45,610 nt of DNA from positions 1 through 45,610 of the forward strand of contig JAGQPS010000008.1 of assembly GCA_020426595.1 (NCBI GenBank), in the 5' to 3' direction. Origin of the DNA: Planctomycetales bacterium (GTDB taxonomy: Bacteria > Planctomycetota > Planctomycetia > Pirellulales > Pirellulaceae). Positions 9,117-17,498 of the stretch are shown here, piece after piece. The position numbers and the translations under genes are program-made. The notes below the pieces were generated by a model. The model did not search any database. It had not been told where the DNA came from and worked only from the letters and a program-made list of their open reading frames with translations. How positions within the stretch are numbered: the stretch's first letter is position 1; each line of letters opens with the position of its first letter.

Positions 9117-9662
9117 ATGTCTCAAGCCGACACTCCGGCGCTGATCGGTATTCTGACCGTCTCGGACCGAGCCTCTCGCGGCGAATACGAGGATCGTGGC
9201 GGGCCCGCGATCGACGCGTACCTGCGGGAAGTCCTAGTCAGTCCATGGTCGGCTCACGCGCGAGTCGTGGAAGATGACCGCGGGGCGATCGCCGCCGCCT
9301 TGATCGATCTTGTCGACACCGTCGGCTGTTCGCTCGTGGTCACGACGGGAGGGACCGGTCCCGCGCTGCGTGACGTGACTCCCGAAGCGACTCTCGACGT
9401 CGTCGAAAAGCCAATGCCTGGGTTCGGCGAACTGATGCGGAGCGTCTCGTTGCAGTACGTCCCCACCGCCATTCTCTCGCGCCAAACCGCCGGCATTCGA
9501 GGCCGCGCCTTGATCGTCAATCTGCCGGGGCAACCCAAGGCGATCGGTCAGTGTCTCGACGCGGTCTTCCCAGCGATTCCCTACTGCATCGACTTGCTGG
9601 AAGGCCCAAGACTCGAAACGCGTCCCGAGAGACTCAAGGCGTTTCGACCTCCGGGCAAGTGA
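9117..9662 (+). CDS. mog: MogA/MoaB-type molybdopterin adenylyltransferase
   Basis: The 181-residue product has the MogA/MoaB fold: IGILTVSDRASRGEYEDRGGPAI at the start, then TTGGTGPALRDVTPEA with the GGTG nucleotide/molybdopterin loop, and a final LPGQPKAI segment. MogA activates molybdopterin with ATP before molybdenum insertion. The ATG at 9117 is chosen because the homologous region begins there. The frame is open further up into rpiB, which would make an overlap of 95 bp. It follows rpiB by 43 bp and is likely in the same operon. No other molybdenum cofactor genes are visible. Confidence 0.88.
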   Translation: MSQADTPALIGILTVSDRASRGEYEDRGGPAIDAYLREVLVSPWSAHARVVEDDRGAIAAALIDLVDTVGCSLVVTTGGTGPALRDVTPEATLDVVEKPMPGFGELMRSVSLQYVPTAILSRQTAGIRGRALIVNLPGQPKAIGQCLDAVFPAIPYCIDLLEGPRLETRPERLKAFRPPGK

Positions 9663-9706
9663 TCGGAGCGGTGCTCCAACCGCGCTCCACTTCCCGTGCT
9701 CCGATC
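9661..9706. terminator. Inverted repeat between convergent mog and DUF486 genes
   Basis: GATCGGAGC at 9661-9669 pairs perfectly with GCTCCGATC at 9698-9706, leaving a 28-nt loop. The stem begins within the mog stop codon and lies in the 59-bp space between two convergent genes. No U-run follows, so it is a candidate bidirectional or Rho-dependent terminator only. Confidence 0.45.
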
Positions 9707-9721
9707 AACAGATCGCGCCGA

Positions 9722-10195
9722 TCAAAGCGGCGGGCCGTGGTCCGATCGAGTTGGCGGGTTGGAGCCACTCATCGCCGTTGGCGTCTCGACGCGCGAGTCC
9801 GATACCTCGGTACCCAACGCGGTTACTTGCGGCGTTGCCTCGCGCGACGGACGCGGCGATCGGAACACGAAATAGACGGCACCCAAAAGGCAAAGTCCGG
9901 CCCACAAGTAGTTCCAGCTCGGTCGTTCATTCAAGTACAAGATCGCGATCGGAATGAACACGCTGAGACTGATCACTTCCTGGATCAACTTGAGCTGCGA
10001 AATGGTGAAGACCTGATGTCCAGCTCGATTGGCCGGGACTTGTAGCAGGTATTCAAAGAGCGCGATGCCCCAGCTGACGAGGGCCGCGAGATACCAGGGC
10101 TTCGCGCTCAAGTCACGCAAATGCGCGTACCAAGCGAAGGTCATGAAGATGTTACTGCCGACCAACCCCGCGATCAGAAGCACGGCGTGGAGCAT
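9722..10195 (-). CDS. DUF486 small DMT-type membrane protein
   Basis: The 157-residue protein shows the DUF486 hallmarks in order: SNIFMTFAWYAHL (14-26), the VSWGIALFEYLLQVPANR stretch (40-57), and QLKLIQEVISLSVF (67-80). Four membrane helices span residues about 3-112. The family belongs to the drug/metabolite transporter superfamily; its substrate is unknown. The last 45 residues are a polar Pro/Ser/Thr-rich tail absent from usual members. It starts at an ATG (10193-10195). Confidence 0.85.
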   Translation of the reverse strand: MLHAVLLIAGLVGSNIFMTFAWYAHLRDLSAKPWYLAALVSWGIALFEYLLQVPANRAGHQVFTISQLKLIQEVISLSVFIPIAILYLNERPSWNYLWAGLCLLGAVYFVFRSPRPSREATPQVTALGTEVSDSRVETPTAMSGSNPPTRSDHGPPL

Positions 10196-10303
10196 GAAAG
10201 TGATGAACTCCTAGGACCCGATGAAAGGCCGCTGTTCCGAGGGTCCACGCGGTATCGTTCCGCTACGTCGGAAACGATCCACCGCTTGGAACCCAGCAAT
10301 CCC

Positions 10304-10377
10304 GCTCCGCCTCCGCGCTCCGCCTCTGCGATGCCGCGCGGAAAGACTCGCGTTCTCAAGCACTCAAGCACTCAAGC
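10304..10377. repeat. Two short tandem repeats downstream of the M3 peptidase gene
   Basis: A 13-bp unit GCTCCGCCTC(C/T)GC is duplicated at 10304-10316 and 10317-10329. An 8-bp unit CTCAAGCA is repeated 2.9 times at 10355-10377, running into the stop codon of the peptidase gene. They are probably slippage products in a 176-bp spacer that otherwise shows nothing. Confidence 0.6.
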
Positions 10378-12240
10378 CTGATACGCGCCCGAATCGATCC
10401 ACTGACGAAACTTGCGGTCGGCTTCGGCGAACGTATCGACCTCGGTATCCGCGATGACCTCGTTACCGTGCCTCACGGCGATCGACGCGTTGAGATTGAC
10501 TTCGCCATCGAACACCCGGCCTTCCGCCGCGAACCGATACCACTGATGGCATCGCTCGACCGCTTCTTCCACCTTGGCCGAGACCATCTCCGCGATCGGC
10601 TTGGCCGAGAGAGGCTGACCGGTCATTCGCTCCATGTATTGATTCACGTTGTAGCGATTGCCGGTTTCCCAGAATCGCTCGCGGAGAATCGGCCCCACCC
10701 GGGGATTGTCGGTAAGCGAACCCAGCTTGTCGTACAGGTGGTCGCGAGTCTGAAAGACCCCCATGTCCGCCAGCACGTAGCCGTGATAGTAGGCACTCGA
10801 CTCGCCAGCCAACAAATGAGGCACGCTGAGCACGGGCCGATGACTCGGCTGTCCCAGAATACGGGTCTCGATTTCGCGAGTGATCTTGAGGACGTTCTCG
10901 ACCGTCAGTTCCTGCTCGGGCAGTTCGTAGATCGCTCGTTCGACATACGGTACCACGAGCATCGAACGGAGGTAGAACGCGCGAAACGGTTGCTTCGCCT
11001 CGATCAACTTTTGGATCAGCTCGAATGGGAATCGCTCGCCCGCTCGATTGCTCGCGTAGTACACGAGCCAATCGGGATCACTGAGGATCGTGTCCATGAA
11101 CATGCTCTGAATCTCGGCGTACGCCACGCTCGTCGGCGCGAACTCTTGCGAGAAACAGGGAGCCGGCATGTCGATATTGGAGAAGTGAATCGCGTGGCCC
11201 CCCTCATGAAAGAAGGTCTCGAGCCCACGCTCCCCAGCGCCGACCTGCGTCGGAATCGCATTGGCCGTGAAGTGAATCCGGGCCGATTGGAACACGCCGT
11301 TCGAATTCCAACTCGGCTCGGGACCATGCATGAAGCCGTTCTCGTACTTGCCTTGGCGGTCGAGTAAGTCGAGCACCAAACGGGCTCCGCGGAAATCGCA
11401 TCCCATCGCCGTGAACGAGCGGCCCCAACGATCGAACGAGAGCGCGAACGGATAGTACGGATCGCAGAGCGAGGTCACGTCTCCGGCGATCAGGTATTGG
11501 ATGTTCCAAGGGTTGAGGTCCGATCCATGCTTGGTTCGCAAGGCCGTCATGCTTTGCGCGTGAGCCTCGCGCGTGCGTTCCTCGAGCTCGTCAAGCAACT
11601 CGAAGATCTCGACCTTCCTCATTCCCTCGACGCGTTGAGTCTTCCAATCGTAGTAGTCGTCGCCTCCCAGCAGCCGCCCCAACCGGTTGCGTTGCTTCAC
11701 GACCTCGAGAAAGCCGTTGGCCAACACGTGCTCCTCGATGCTCCGCAGTCCCTCCCAACCCGCCTTGCGCCGCGCGGCCGAGGGATCGGTGCGGACCATG
11801 CCCGAGAGCTCGACGCTGCTGGCTCGCTGAAATGGCTCGCCCCCTACCTGATAACCCAGGGTCATTGAACCGCGGGCCGAGGCGAGTTTCGTTTCGAGAT
11901 GCACGATCTCCTCGGCGAGCGACCGGGCTTCCGCGTCGGCGATGGCGTGGGCGTTGAGCGTCGCTTCCCAACCCTCGAGCGCTAGCCGCTCGCGATCCGT
12001 CGCCGCGGCGCGTCCGGCCTCGATGCCTTGGCGCAGCTCGCGCACCGTGGTCAGTCGCTCGGGATCCTGCAGCCAACGATTGAGCGCGACCTCGGCCTCG
12101 CCCAGCGTTTCACGCGTCTGCTCGGGAGTGTCCGTGAGCCCCATGTACGAAGCCCAGAACGTGTCCTCCTTCGACGTATGCAGCTCGAGGTATTCGCGAT
12201 TGAGTTGTTCGAGCTGTCGGGCGACCTCCGTGTCAGTCAT
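10372..12240 (-). CDS. M3-family zinc oligopeptidase
   Basis: The 622-residue product is a gluzincin of the M3 (oligoendopeptidase/thimet) type. The zinc site is H345-E346-G-G-H349, with E376 (AEIQSMF) as the likely third ligand. No signal peptide is seen, so it should be cytoplasmic and degrade short peptides. The N-terminal third is helical and coiled-coil, as usual for the family. The total length is typical. The ATG at 12240 lies 3 bp after the stop of the site-2 protease gene, which points to coupled translation. The GG pair in HEGGH is unusual next to the common HExGH but is found in some M3 subgroups. Confidence 0.85.
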   Translation of the reverse strand: MTDTEVARQLEQLNREYLELHTSKEDTFWASYMGLTDTPEQTRETLGEAEVALNRWLQDPERLTTVRELRQGIEAGRAAATDRERLALEGWEATLNAHAIADAEARSLAEEIVHLETKLASARGSMTLGYQVGGEPFQRASSVELSGMVRTDPSAARRKAGWEGLRSIEEHVLANGFLEVVKQRNRLGRLLGGDDYYDWKTQRVEGMRKVEIFELLDELEERTREAHAQSMTALRTKHGSDLNPWNIQYLIAGDVTSLCDPYYPFALSFDRWGRSFTAMGCDFRGARLVLDLLDRQGKYENGFMHGPEPSWNSNGVFQSARIHFTANAIPTQVGAGERGLETFFHEGGHAIHFSNIDMPAPCFSQEFAPTSVAYAEIQSMFMDTILSDPDWLVYYASNRAGERFPFELIQKLIEAKQPFRAFYLRSMLVVPYVERAIYELPEQELTVENVLKITREIETRILGQPSHRPVLSVPHLLAGESSAYYHGYVLADMGVFQTRDHLYDKLGSLTDNPRVGPILRERFWETGNRYNVNQYMERMTGQPLSAKPIAEMVSAKVEEAVERCHQWYRFAAEGRVFDGEVNLNASIAVRHGNEVIADTEVDTFAEADRKFRQWIDSGAYQA

Positions 12241-12243
12241 TGG

Positions 12244-13491
12244 CTATCCCACTACGCGGAAGATGAAGGGCGGGAAACAAAGGATCGGAATCACAAGACT
12301 GGTCCAACCAAGAACCGTCCGAAAGGCTCCCAGCCGGGCGCGGTCGTTGCTCGTCGGCGGGTGATCCGTCCCCACAATCAACAACAGGACGGTCATCAAG
12401 ATCAAGGTAGGAGCCCAGAAATAGACCATGAACGCGATGCCCAGCACGACGACTCCACGCGCCACCCAGTGGGCCTTACGCCCGATCAAGGCATAGATCA
12501 CGTGCCCACCGTCGAGCTGACTAATCGGCATCATGTTGAGACCGGTGATGAGAAAACCGACCCAACCGGCGACAAACCAGCCGTTGGCATGCCCCAGCCA
12601 CAAGTAGCCGTCATTGAGATCGATATCGGGACGCAGCCAGTGAATCATCGCCAGCACTCCCAGCGGACAATTCATCTGTAGGTCACCACGTGGAGGCGTC
12701 GTGACGTCGATCGTCATCACGCCGATTACCATCACGGGAATCGCGATCACGAGTCCGGCAAGCGGTCCCGCGATACCGATGTCGAACAACTGCTTGCGAT
12801 CCGCCTTGCCACCATGCATTCCGATCACGGCGCCAAACGTGCCGATCGGATTGAATGGAAACGGAAGAAACACGGGAAAACTGGCGCGGACACGATAGAT
12901 CAAAGTGGCGAAGAAGTGGCCCAGCTCGTGGACCAACAGAATCGCCATCACGCAGGCCATGTAGGTCAGCCCCGTGGTCCAATGCTCCAAGATCAATCGC
13001 CGAGCCCAAATGCCGTCTCCGCCCAGCCATGGGGTCAACGCCGGCAGCAACGGAACGGGCTGAAAGTGAGTCACGCCAACCCAAAACGTCGAGGCACAGG
13101 TAGCGAGGAACAACGCGATCGGCAACACGACACGACGACGAGGCGCGTCGCTTGTTTCCGTATCCTCGCCGGCGCGATGAGTCTCGAACTCGGCGGCCGG
13201 TTCGTTGGCCGAGGCTACCAGGGACTCGGAGACCGACGCGTTGGACGACTCGGATGCCTTCGAAGATTCGGCGTCGGACGATTCGACATTGGACTCGGGC
13301 TTCGCCAGCCCCGTCGCCTCCGGTTCGGACGATGAGGATCGAACCGAAACGCCACGAGTCTCTCGTCCCGAATCGAGTGAGACCGTCCCTTGGACCAGCG
13401 CGTCAAGCGTCGGCAACGACGAAAGAAAATCGTCGGCGGCGGAAGGCGATGGAGGAGTGGGCTTGGTCACGCTGTTCATTCGTTCCAACAT
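12244..13491 (-). CDS. Site-2 protease (M50) with Ser/Glu-rich N-terminal tail
   Basis: This is a 415-residue intramembrane metalloprotease. H188-E-L-G-H192 is in one membrane helix, and LDGGH, with the third zinc ligand Asp, is in a later helix. About six hydrophobic segments follow residue 120. Residues 1-118 form an acidic, low-complexity Ser/Glu/Ala/Asn tail with no fold, expected on the cytoplasmic side. Such proteases cut membrane-anchored anti-sigma factors or signal peptide remnants. It lies between the HDOD gene (63 bp upstream) and the M3 peptidase (3 bp downstream), so the three may form an operon. A second ATG at 13479 is possible. Confidence 0.85.
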   Translation of the reverse strand: MLERMNSVTKPTPPSPSAADDFLSSLPTLDALVQGTVSLDSGRETRGVSVRSSSSEPEATGLAKPESNVESSDAESSKASESSNASVSESLVASANEPAAEFETHRAGEDTETSDAPRRRVVLPIALFLATCASTFWVGVTHFQPVPLLPALTPWLGGDGIWARRLILEHWTTGLTYMACVMAILLVHELGHFFATLIYRVRASFPVFLPFPFNPIGTFGAVIGMHGGKADRKQLFDIGIAGPLAGLVIAIPVMVIGVMTIDVTTPPRGDLQMNCPLGVLAMIHWLRPDIDLNDGYLWLGHANGWFVAGWVGFLITGLNMMPISQLDGGHVIYALIGRKAHWVARGVVVLGIAFMVYFWAPTLILMTVLLLIVGTDHPPTSNDRARLGAFRTVLGWTSLVIPILCFPPFIFRVVG

Positions 13492-13554
13492 ATCAAAGTT
13501 CGCGGCTCGTCCCTATCGCCTCCCAGGCTACCAGGAACTCACCGCTCGTTGGGA

Positions 13555-15252
13555 TCACACACTAATGGTCTTGAAAGTATCGCCGCCGCTTAGTTGAGCG
13601 GACGAAAGACAAGTGTCCGCCCTTTCGATCAACTCGGCTGGCTCGAAGTTCTTGGCGATGATCGCCACACAGGCGACCCCCATGCTAAAGGTCAACGGAA
13701 ACAGGCCTTTCAGCTCCCGTTGCTCCGACCAAACACGAAGCCGGGCATGCAACTCTCGCGTCACGGTGGCGGCTGCCGATCGATCGCAGTCCTCTAGCAA
13801 GATGCCCCACTTGCCGTCGCTGACCACGGTCAGCACATCGCCCGGATCGATCGAACCCTCGCACAGCTTGCGAGCCAGCTGGGAGACTCGTTCGAACGCT
13901 TGATGGGAATGCCGTTTCCGCAAAGCCTCGGGATGGTCGATGGCGATCATCATAAGGGTCAACGGCCAACGTTGCTGGCGGCAGCGCGCCAAACTTCGTT
14001 GACACAACGTGACGATTCCCATCGGAGCCGGAGCATCGCCAAACGCGCTCCCCTTGCCGGCGGTGGTGGCCACGGTGGCGGCTGTCCTATCGGAGGCCGG
14101 CTTGGCCTTTTGGCTCATCAGTATCCTGGGATCCGAACTTTTGGCTTGAGCCAACACAGGGCTCGGAGCATCTCCCCGCGACATGCCGTTTGGCGGGACG
14201 AGAGTCGCATGGTCAGGCCGGGAGTCGGCGGCGTTCGCCAGCGTGGCGATCGGTGAATCGGCTTGCCGCCCATCGACGATCGGCTCGTCGGAGGTTGGGT
14301 CCTGAGGGGACAAGACGAATGAGTCGGCCAAGCGGATCAACAGATCGCGACTCTCCAACAGCAAGGCCTCGTAGGAATCCTCCTCGGACCATTCGAGCGA
14401 GAAGAGTGGAGCGATCTCACGGAGCTGTGCATCGAGCCGCTTGAGCAGCTCCTCGAGCTCCGACACTTCCATCGAGAAATGGCGCCGCGCGCTGTCGACG
14501 AGCAGCTCCCAATCCATCGGATCATGTTCGTGCAATAACCGGGCGATGTGTTCCGCGAGATGGAGTCGCTGCGCGGCTTGGCGCAAGGCGGGTTCCATCC
14601 GTGCGATGTGGTCGGCGCTCATGGGATGCGCCAACACGCGAGTCAACGATTCGGGGAACTGCCATCGCTCGACCAAGCGGCTGCTGAGCGCGCGATGATC
14701 GAAGCCGAGGCTCGCGATCTCCAACTGAAGCAAATTGCCTCGCTCGTTCCAAACCTGTTTCACGAAGTCGACGTAGGGAGCGCCGAGTTCCTGGATCATC
14801 GCCAGCATGCCGAGGTGCTGCAGCAAACCGGCGACAAATGCCTCCTCCACGTCGGGAGCATGAGTCATGTTGGCGAGTTCACGGGCGGCTAGTGCCTTGG
14901 CGAGGGAATGACGCCAGTACCGAGCCAGGACGCGACGTTCGATACCCTCGAGCAGCTGAGGAGGAAGGCTGAATCCCAACACGACGCTTTGCAGCGACCG
15001 TACCCCCAGAACCGCCACGGCCTCGTCGATCGTCCCGATCCGTCGCTTGAGGCCGACGGAAGGCGAATTCACGAACTGAAGGACTCGAGCGGTTAGCGCC
15101 GGATCGTGGCTGAGGCATTCGGCCAAGCCGCGCGCGTCGGATTTAGGATTGCGCGAAAGTCGGACGACCTCCATCGCCACGGCTGGCAAGGAGTACAATC
15201 CGCAAATGCGGTCCACGAGGTTCTCAAGCATCGATGGGGGACCCGAGTTCAT
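13555..15252 (-). CDS. HDOD-domain regulator with a degenerate GGDEF domain
   Basis: The 565-residue protein begins with an HDOD domain (about residues 8-205) containing the LPAVAMEVVRL, DPALTARVLQFVNS and AFVAGLLQHLGMLAM stretches. A long helical and polar linker follows. The C-terminal 150 residues have the GGDEF fold pattern (LTLMMIAIDHPEALRKRHS near 430, LTFSMGVACV near 530), but the GGDEF signature is replaced by VVSDGKWGILLED near 480, so no cyclase activity is expected. It may still bind nucleotide or a partner. Two ATGs fit, at 15252 and 15231, and I use the longer. HDOD proteins act in signalling and stress control. Nothing here shows its partner. Confidence 0.78.
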   Translation of the reverse strand: MNSGPPSMLENLVDRICGLYSLPAVAMEVVRLSRNPKSDARGLAECLSHDPALTARVLQFVNSPSVGLKRRIGTIDEAVAVLGVRSLQSVVLGFSLPPQLLEGIERRVLARYWRHSLAKALAARELANMTHAPDVEEAFVAGLLQHLGMLAMIQELGAPYVDFVKQVWNERGNLLQLEIASLGFDHRALSSRLVERWQFPESLTRVLAHPMSADHIARMEPALRQAAQRLHLAEHIARLLHEHDPMDWELLVDSARRHFSMEVSELEELLKRLDAQLREIAPLFSLEWSEEDSYEALLLESRDLLIRLADSFVLSPQDPTSDEPIVDGRQADSPIATLANAADSRPDHATLVPPNGMSRGDAPSPVLAQAKSSDPRILMSQKAKPASDRTAATVATTAGKGSAFGDAPAPMGIVTLCQRSLARCRQQRWPLTLMMIAIDHPEALRKRHSHQAFERVSQLARKLCEGSIDPGDVLTVVSDGKWGILLEDCDRSAAATVTRELHARLRVWSEQRELKGLFPLTFSMGVACVAIIAKNFEPAELIERADTCLSSAQLSGGDTFKTISV

Positions 15253-15715
15253 GCAGGCATCTCTGGGAACGCGTCCGGTGTGGTCCGTCTTGACTCGTTG
15301 CTCGCGGTGCGGCAAGGCGAGTTATTGAGGAACCAAGGGTGGTGCAAGGCAGCGAGGCGTGGGGAACGTGAGTGACTTTCGCCAAGTCATCAGCTCCACC
15401 CACGGACTCGGCGGTACCGACCGCACTAACGTTAGCTCACGTGAAAGGCCGCATCGGTCCGGGATGAATTGAACCGCCGAGTTGACGCGTGGTGCGACTT
15501 CGCGGGAGGATCTTGCGGCGTCCCTCCACGTTGCTCCAACTCCCCACGAGCCTCGATTCCCGCGGAAGTTGCACGCCATCGCGCTGGCTCGATTCAAGTC
15601 GACCGAAGCGCGCGGAGTGGCGAGAGTCCACCCACTCGAACAGAATGCAACGCTCGGCCCGACTCGATCCACCGCTCGGAACCAGCGTTTGGCGAGCCCA
15701 CCACACTCGGAAGCC
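15253..15715. other. Divergent spacer between the HDOD and SLC13 genes
   Basis: A long open frame runs through the right half in the opposite strand of the SLC13 gene, and another frame leads into it on the + strand. Neither shows a domain. No clear promoter or repeat is visible. It must hold promoters for both neighbours, but I cannot place them. Confidence 0.4.
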
Positions 15716-17446
15716 ATGACAGTCCCCCCCAACACTCCGTCGCCACCGCCGTGGTCTTGGTCTTTGATCAAGGTCGGATTGGGTCCCGCGTTGGGCGCGG
15801 TGGCTCTGACCGTTCTCCCCGCGTTGACCGGGATGCCAACCCAGGCCGCCGCCGTCGCGGGATTGGCGCTGTGGATGGCGATGTGGTGGATGACCGAAGC
15901 CCTTCCACTCGCGGCGACCGCCCTGCTGCCCATCGTCGTGACTCCGCTCATTGACTTCGCCGACCTTCCACCGCGCCCCGGCGAAACGGTCGCCGTCGTC
16001 ATCGACGAGAGCGATGGAAAATCACTGCGGTATCGAGCCGAGGTCTTGCCTCGCCCCGAGAACGCCGCGGCGGATCTCGTGGCGGTCGATGCGAGCGATT
16101 TGCCGAACGATTCCCCCTTTGAGAACAGCGAAGGGGGACTCCTCGTTCCGCGGGCACGGATCCAACCCTGGGGAGAAACGCCTTCTCCGATCGTGCGGGC
16201 CTTAACGCCGTACGCCGACCGGTTCATCTTTCTGTTCCTCGGCGGATTCATGGTGGCTCGCGGAATCGAACGTTGGCAACTCCATCGCCGAGCCGCGATT
16301 TATGTCATGAGTTCCGTGGGGAGCTCGCCGGCGCTGTTGATTGCTGGAGCCATGTTGGTGACCGCCGCGATGAGCATGTGGCTGAGCAACACCGCGACAA
16401 CGCTCGTGATGTTGCCGGTGGCGGTGAGCTTGACCGAGCCACTGAGCGGTTCGGATTCGCCCCGTACCGGCAACGGCTTTCGCGCGGCCATGCTGCTGAG
16501 TATCGCCTATGCGTCAACGATGGGCGGATTGATGACTCCCATCGGCACGCCCCCCAACGCCTTGTTGATCAAGCAACTCGCCGATCACGGTTACGAGATC
16601 GGCTTTGGTCGTTGGATGCTATTCGCGATGCCACTGTCGATCACGATGTTGGTCATCACGTGGTTCGTTTTGACTCGCGTGGTTTTCCAGGTGGCTCGGC
16701 AGCGCGATCCTCGCGCCGAGGCCGAACTCGCTCAACTGCGTCAATCACTCGGTCCCTTGTCGCGCGGCGAGTGGCTGGCGGGTTCCGTGTTCGCGGCGGT
16801 CGCTTGCGGCTGGGTGCTGCGAGGTCCGATCGCCGATGCGTTCGCCACGAGTTGGCCGAGTCTCGGCGCATGGCTCGAGCGTTGGCACGATGCGACCGTC
16901 GCCATCGCCGGCGCGATCGTAATGTTCGCTCTACCGGTTTCCATCCGACCGTGGCGAGCCGTTTTGAACTGGGATGAAGCCAAGACGATCCCGTGGGACG
17001 TGCTGCTCCTGTTCGGTGGCGGACTTTGCCTATCGAGCTCGATCGAGGCGAGCAGCCTTGATTTGTATCTCGGCCAATTGTTGACCGGCCTGAGCGACGT
17101 TCCGCCCTGGATCATGATCGCGGCGATTGCCTTGCTGATCACTTTCCTGACCGAGTTGACGAGCAACATGGCGACCGCCGCGTTGTTCCTTCCGATCGCG
17201 GCGACTCTTGGCTACACGCTCGCCGATTCCGGCGCCAGCCCCGGTCTCTTGATGGTACCGGCGGCGTTGGCCGCGAGCTGCGCGTTCATGCTGCCGGTCG
17301 CCACGCCACCCAATGCCCTTGTCTTCGCCGGAGGCGGCGTACGTATCAAGGACATGACTCGAGCCGGCCTCATCCTCAACCTTGCGGGAGCCGCATTGAT
17401 CGCGATCTGGGTCACCTGGGTTGGCCGCCCATTTCTGGGACTTTGA
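15716..17446 (+). CDS. SLC13/DASS-type anion or dicarboxylate symporter
   Basis: The 576-residue integral membrane protein has about a dozen helices. It shows the two pseudo-symmetric SLC13 signatures: SNTATTLVMLPVAV with STMGGLMTPIGTPPNAL in the first half, and ELTSNMATAALFLPIA with MLPVATPPNALVFAGGG in the second. Such transporters import dicarboxylates, citrate or sulfate, usually with sodium. Between the second and third helices (about residues 81-155) lies a hydrophilic insert rich in Asp and Pro that is longer than usual. The ATG at 15716 is used because the hydrophobic region begins soon after. The open frame further upstream has no signal. Confidence 0.85.
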   Translation: MTVPPNTPSPPPWSWSLIKVGLGPALGAVALTVLPALTGMPTQAAAVAGLALWMAMWWMTEALPLAATALLPIVVTPLIDFADLPPRPGETVAVVIDESDGKSLRYRAEVLPRPENAAADLVAVDASDLPNDSPFENSEGGLLVPRARIQPWGETPSPIVRALTPYADRFIFLFLGGFMVARGIERWQLHRRAAIYVMSSVGSSPALLIAGAMLVTAAMSMWLSNTATTLVMLPVAVSLTEPLSGSDSPRTGNGFRAAMLLSIAYASTMGGLMTPIGTPPNALLIKQLADHGYEIGFGRWMLFAMPLSITMLVITWFVLTRVVFQVARQRDPRAEAELAQLRQSLGPLSRGEWLAGSVFAAVACGWVLRGPIADAFATSWPSLGAWLERWHDATVAIAGAIVMFALPVSIRPWRAVLNWDEAKTIPWDVLLLFGGGLCLSSSIEASSLDLYLGQLLTGLSDVPPWIMIAAIALLITFLTELTSNMATAALFLPIAATLGYTLADSGASPGLLMVPAALAASCAFMLPVATPPNALVFAGGGVRIKDMTRAGLILNLAGAALIAIWVTWVGRPFLGL

Positions 17447-17498
17447 AGCACGCGACGAATCGCGACAGCGCGAGCCGATTTGTCGCGGGCCAATTGAA

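Noticed and set aside
10468-11367. 299-codon plus strand frame
   Set aside because: It is antisense to the M3 peptidase, which has the HEGGH site.
15322-16251. 309-codon minus strand frame
   Set aside because: It runs through the 5' part of the SLC13 gene and its spacer, is Arg/Gly/Ser-rich and has no recognisable fold.
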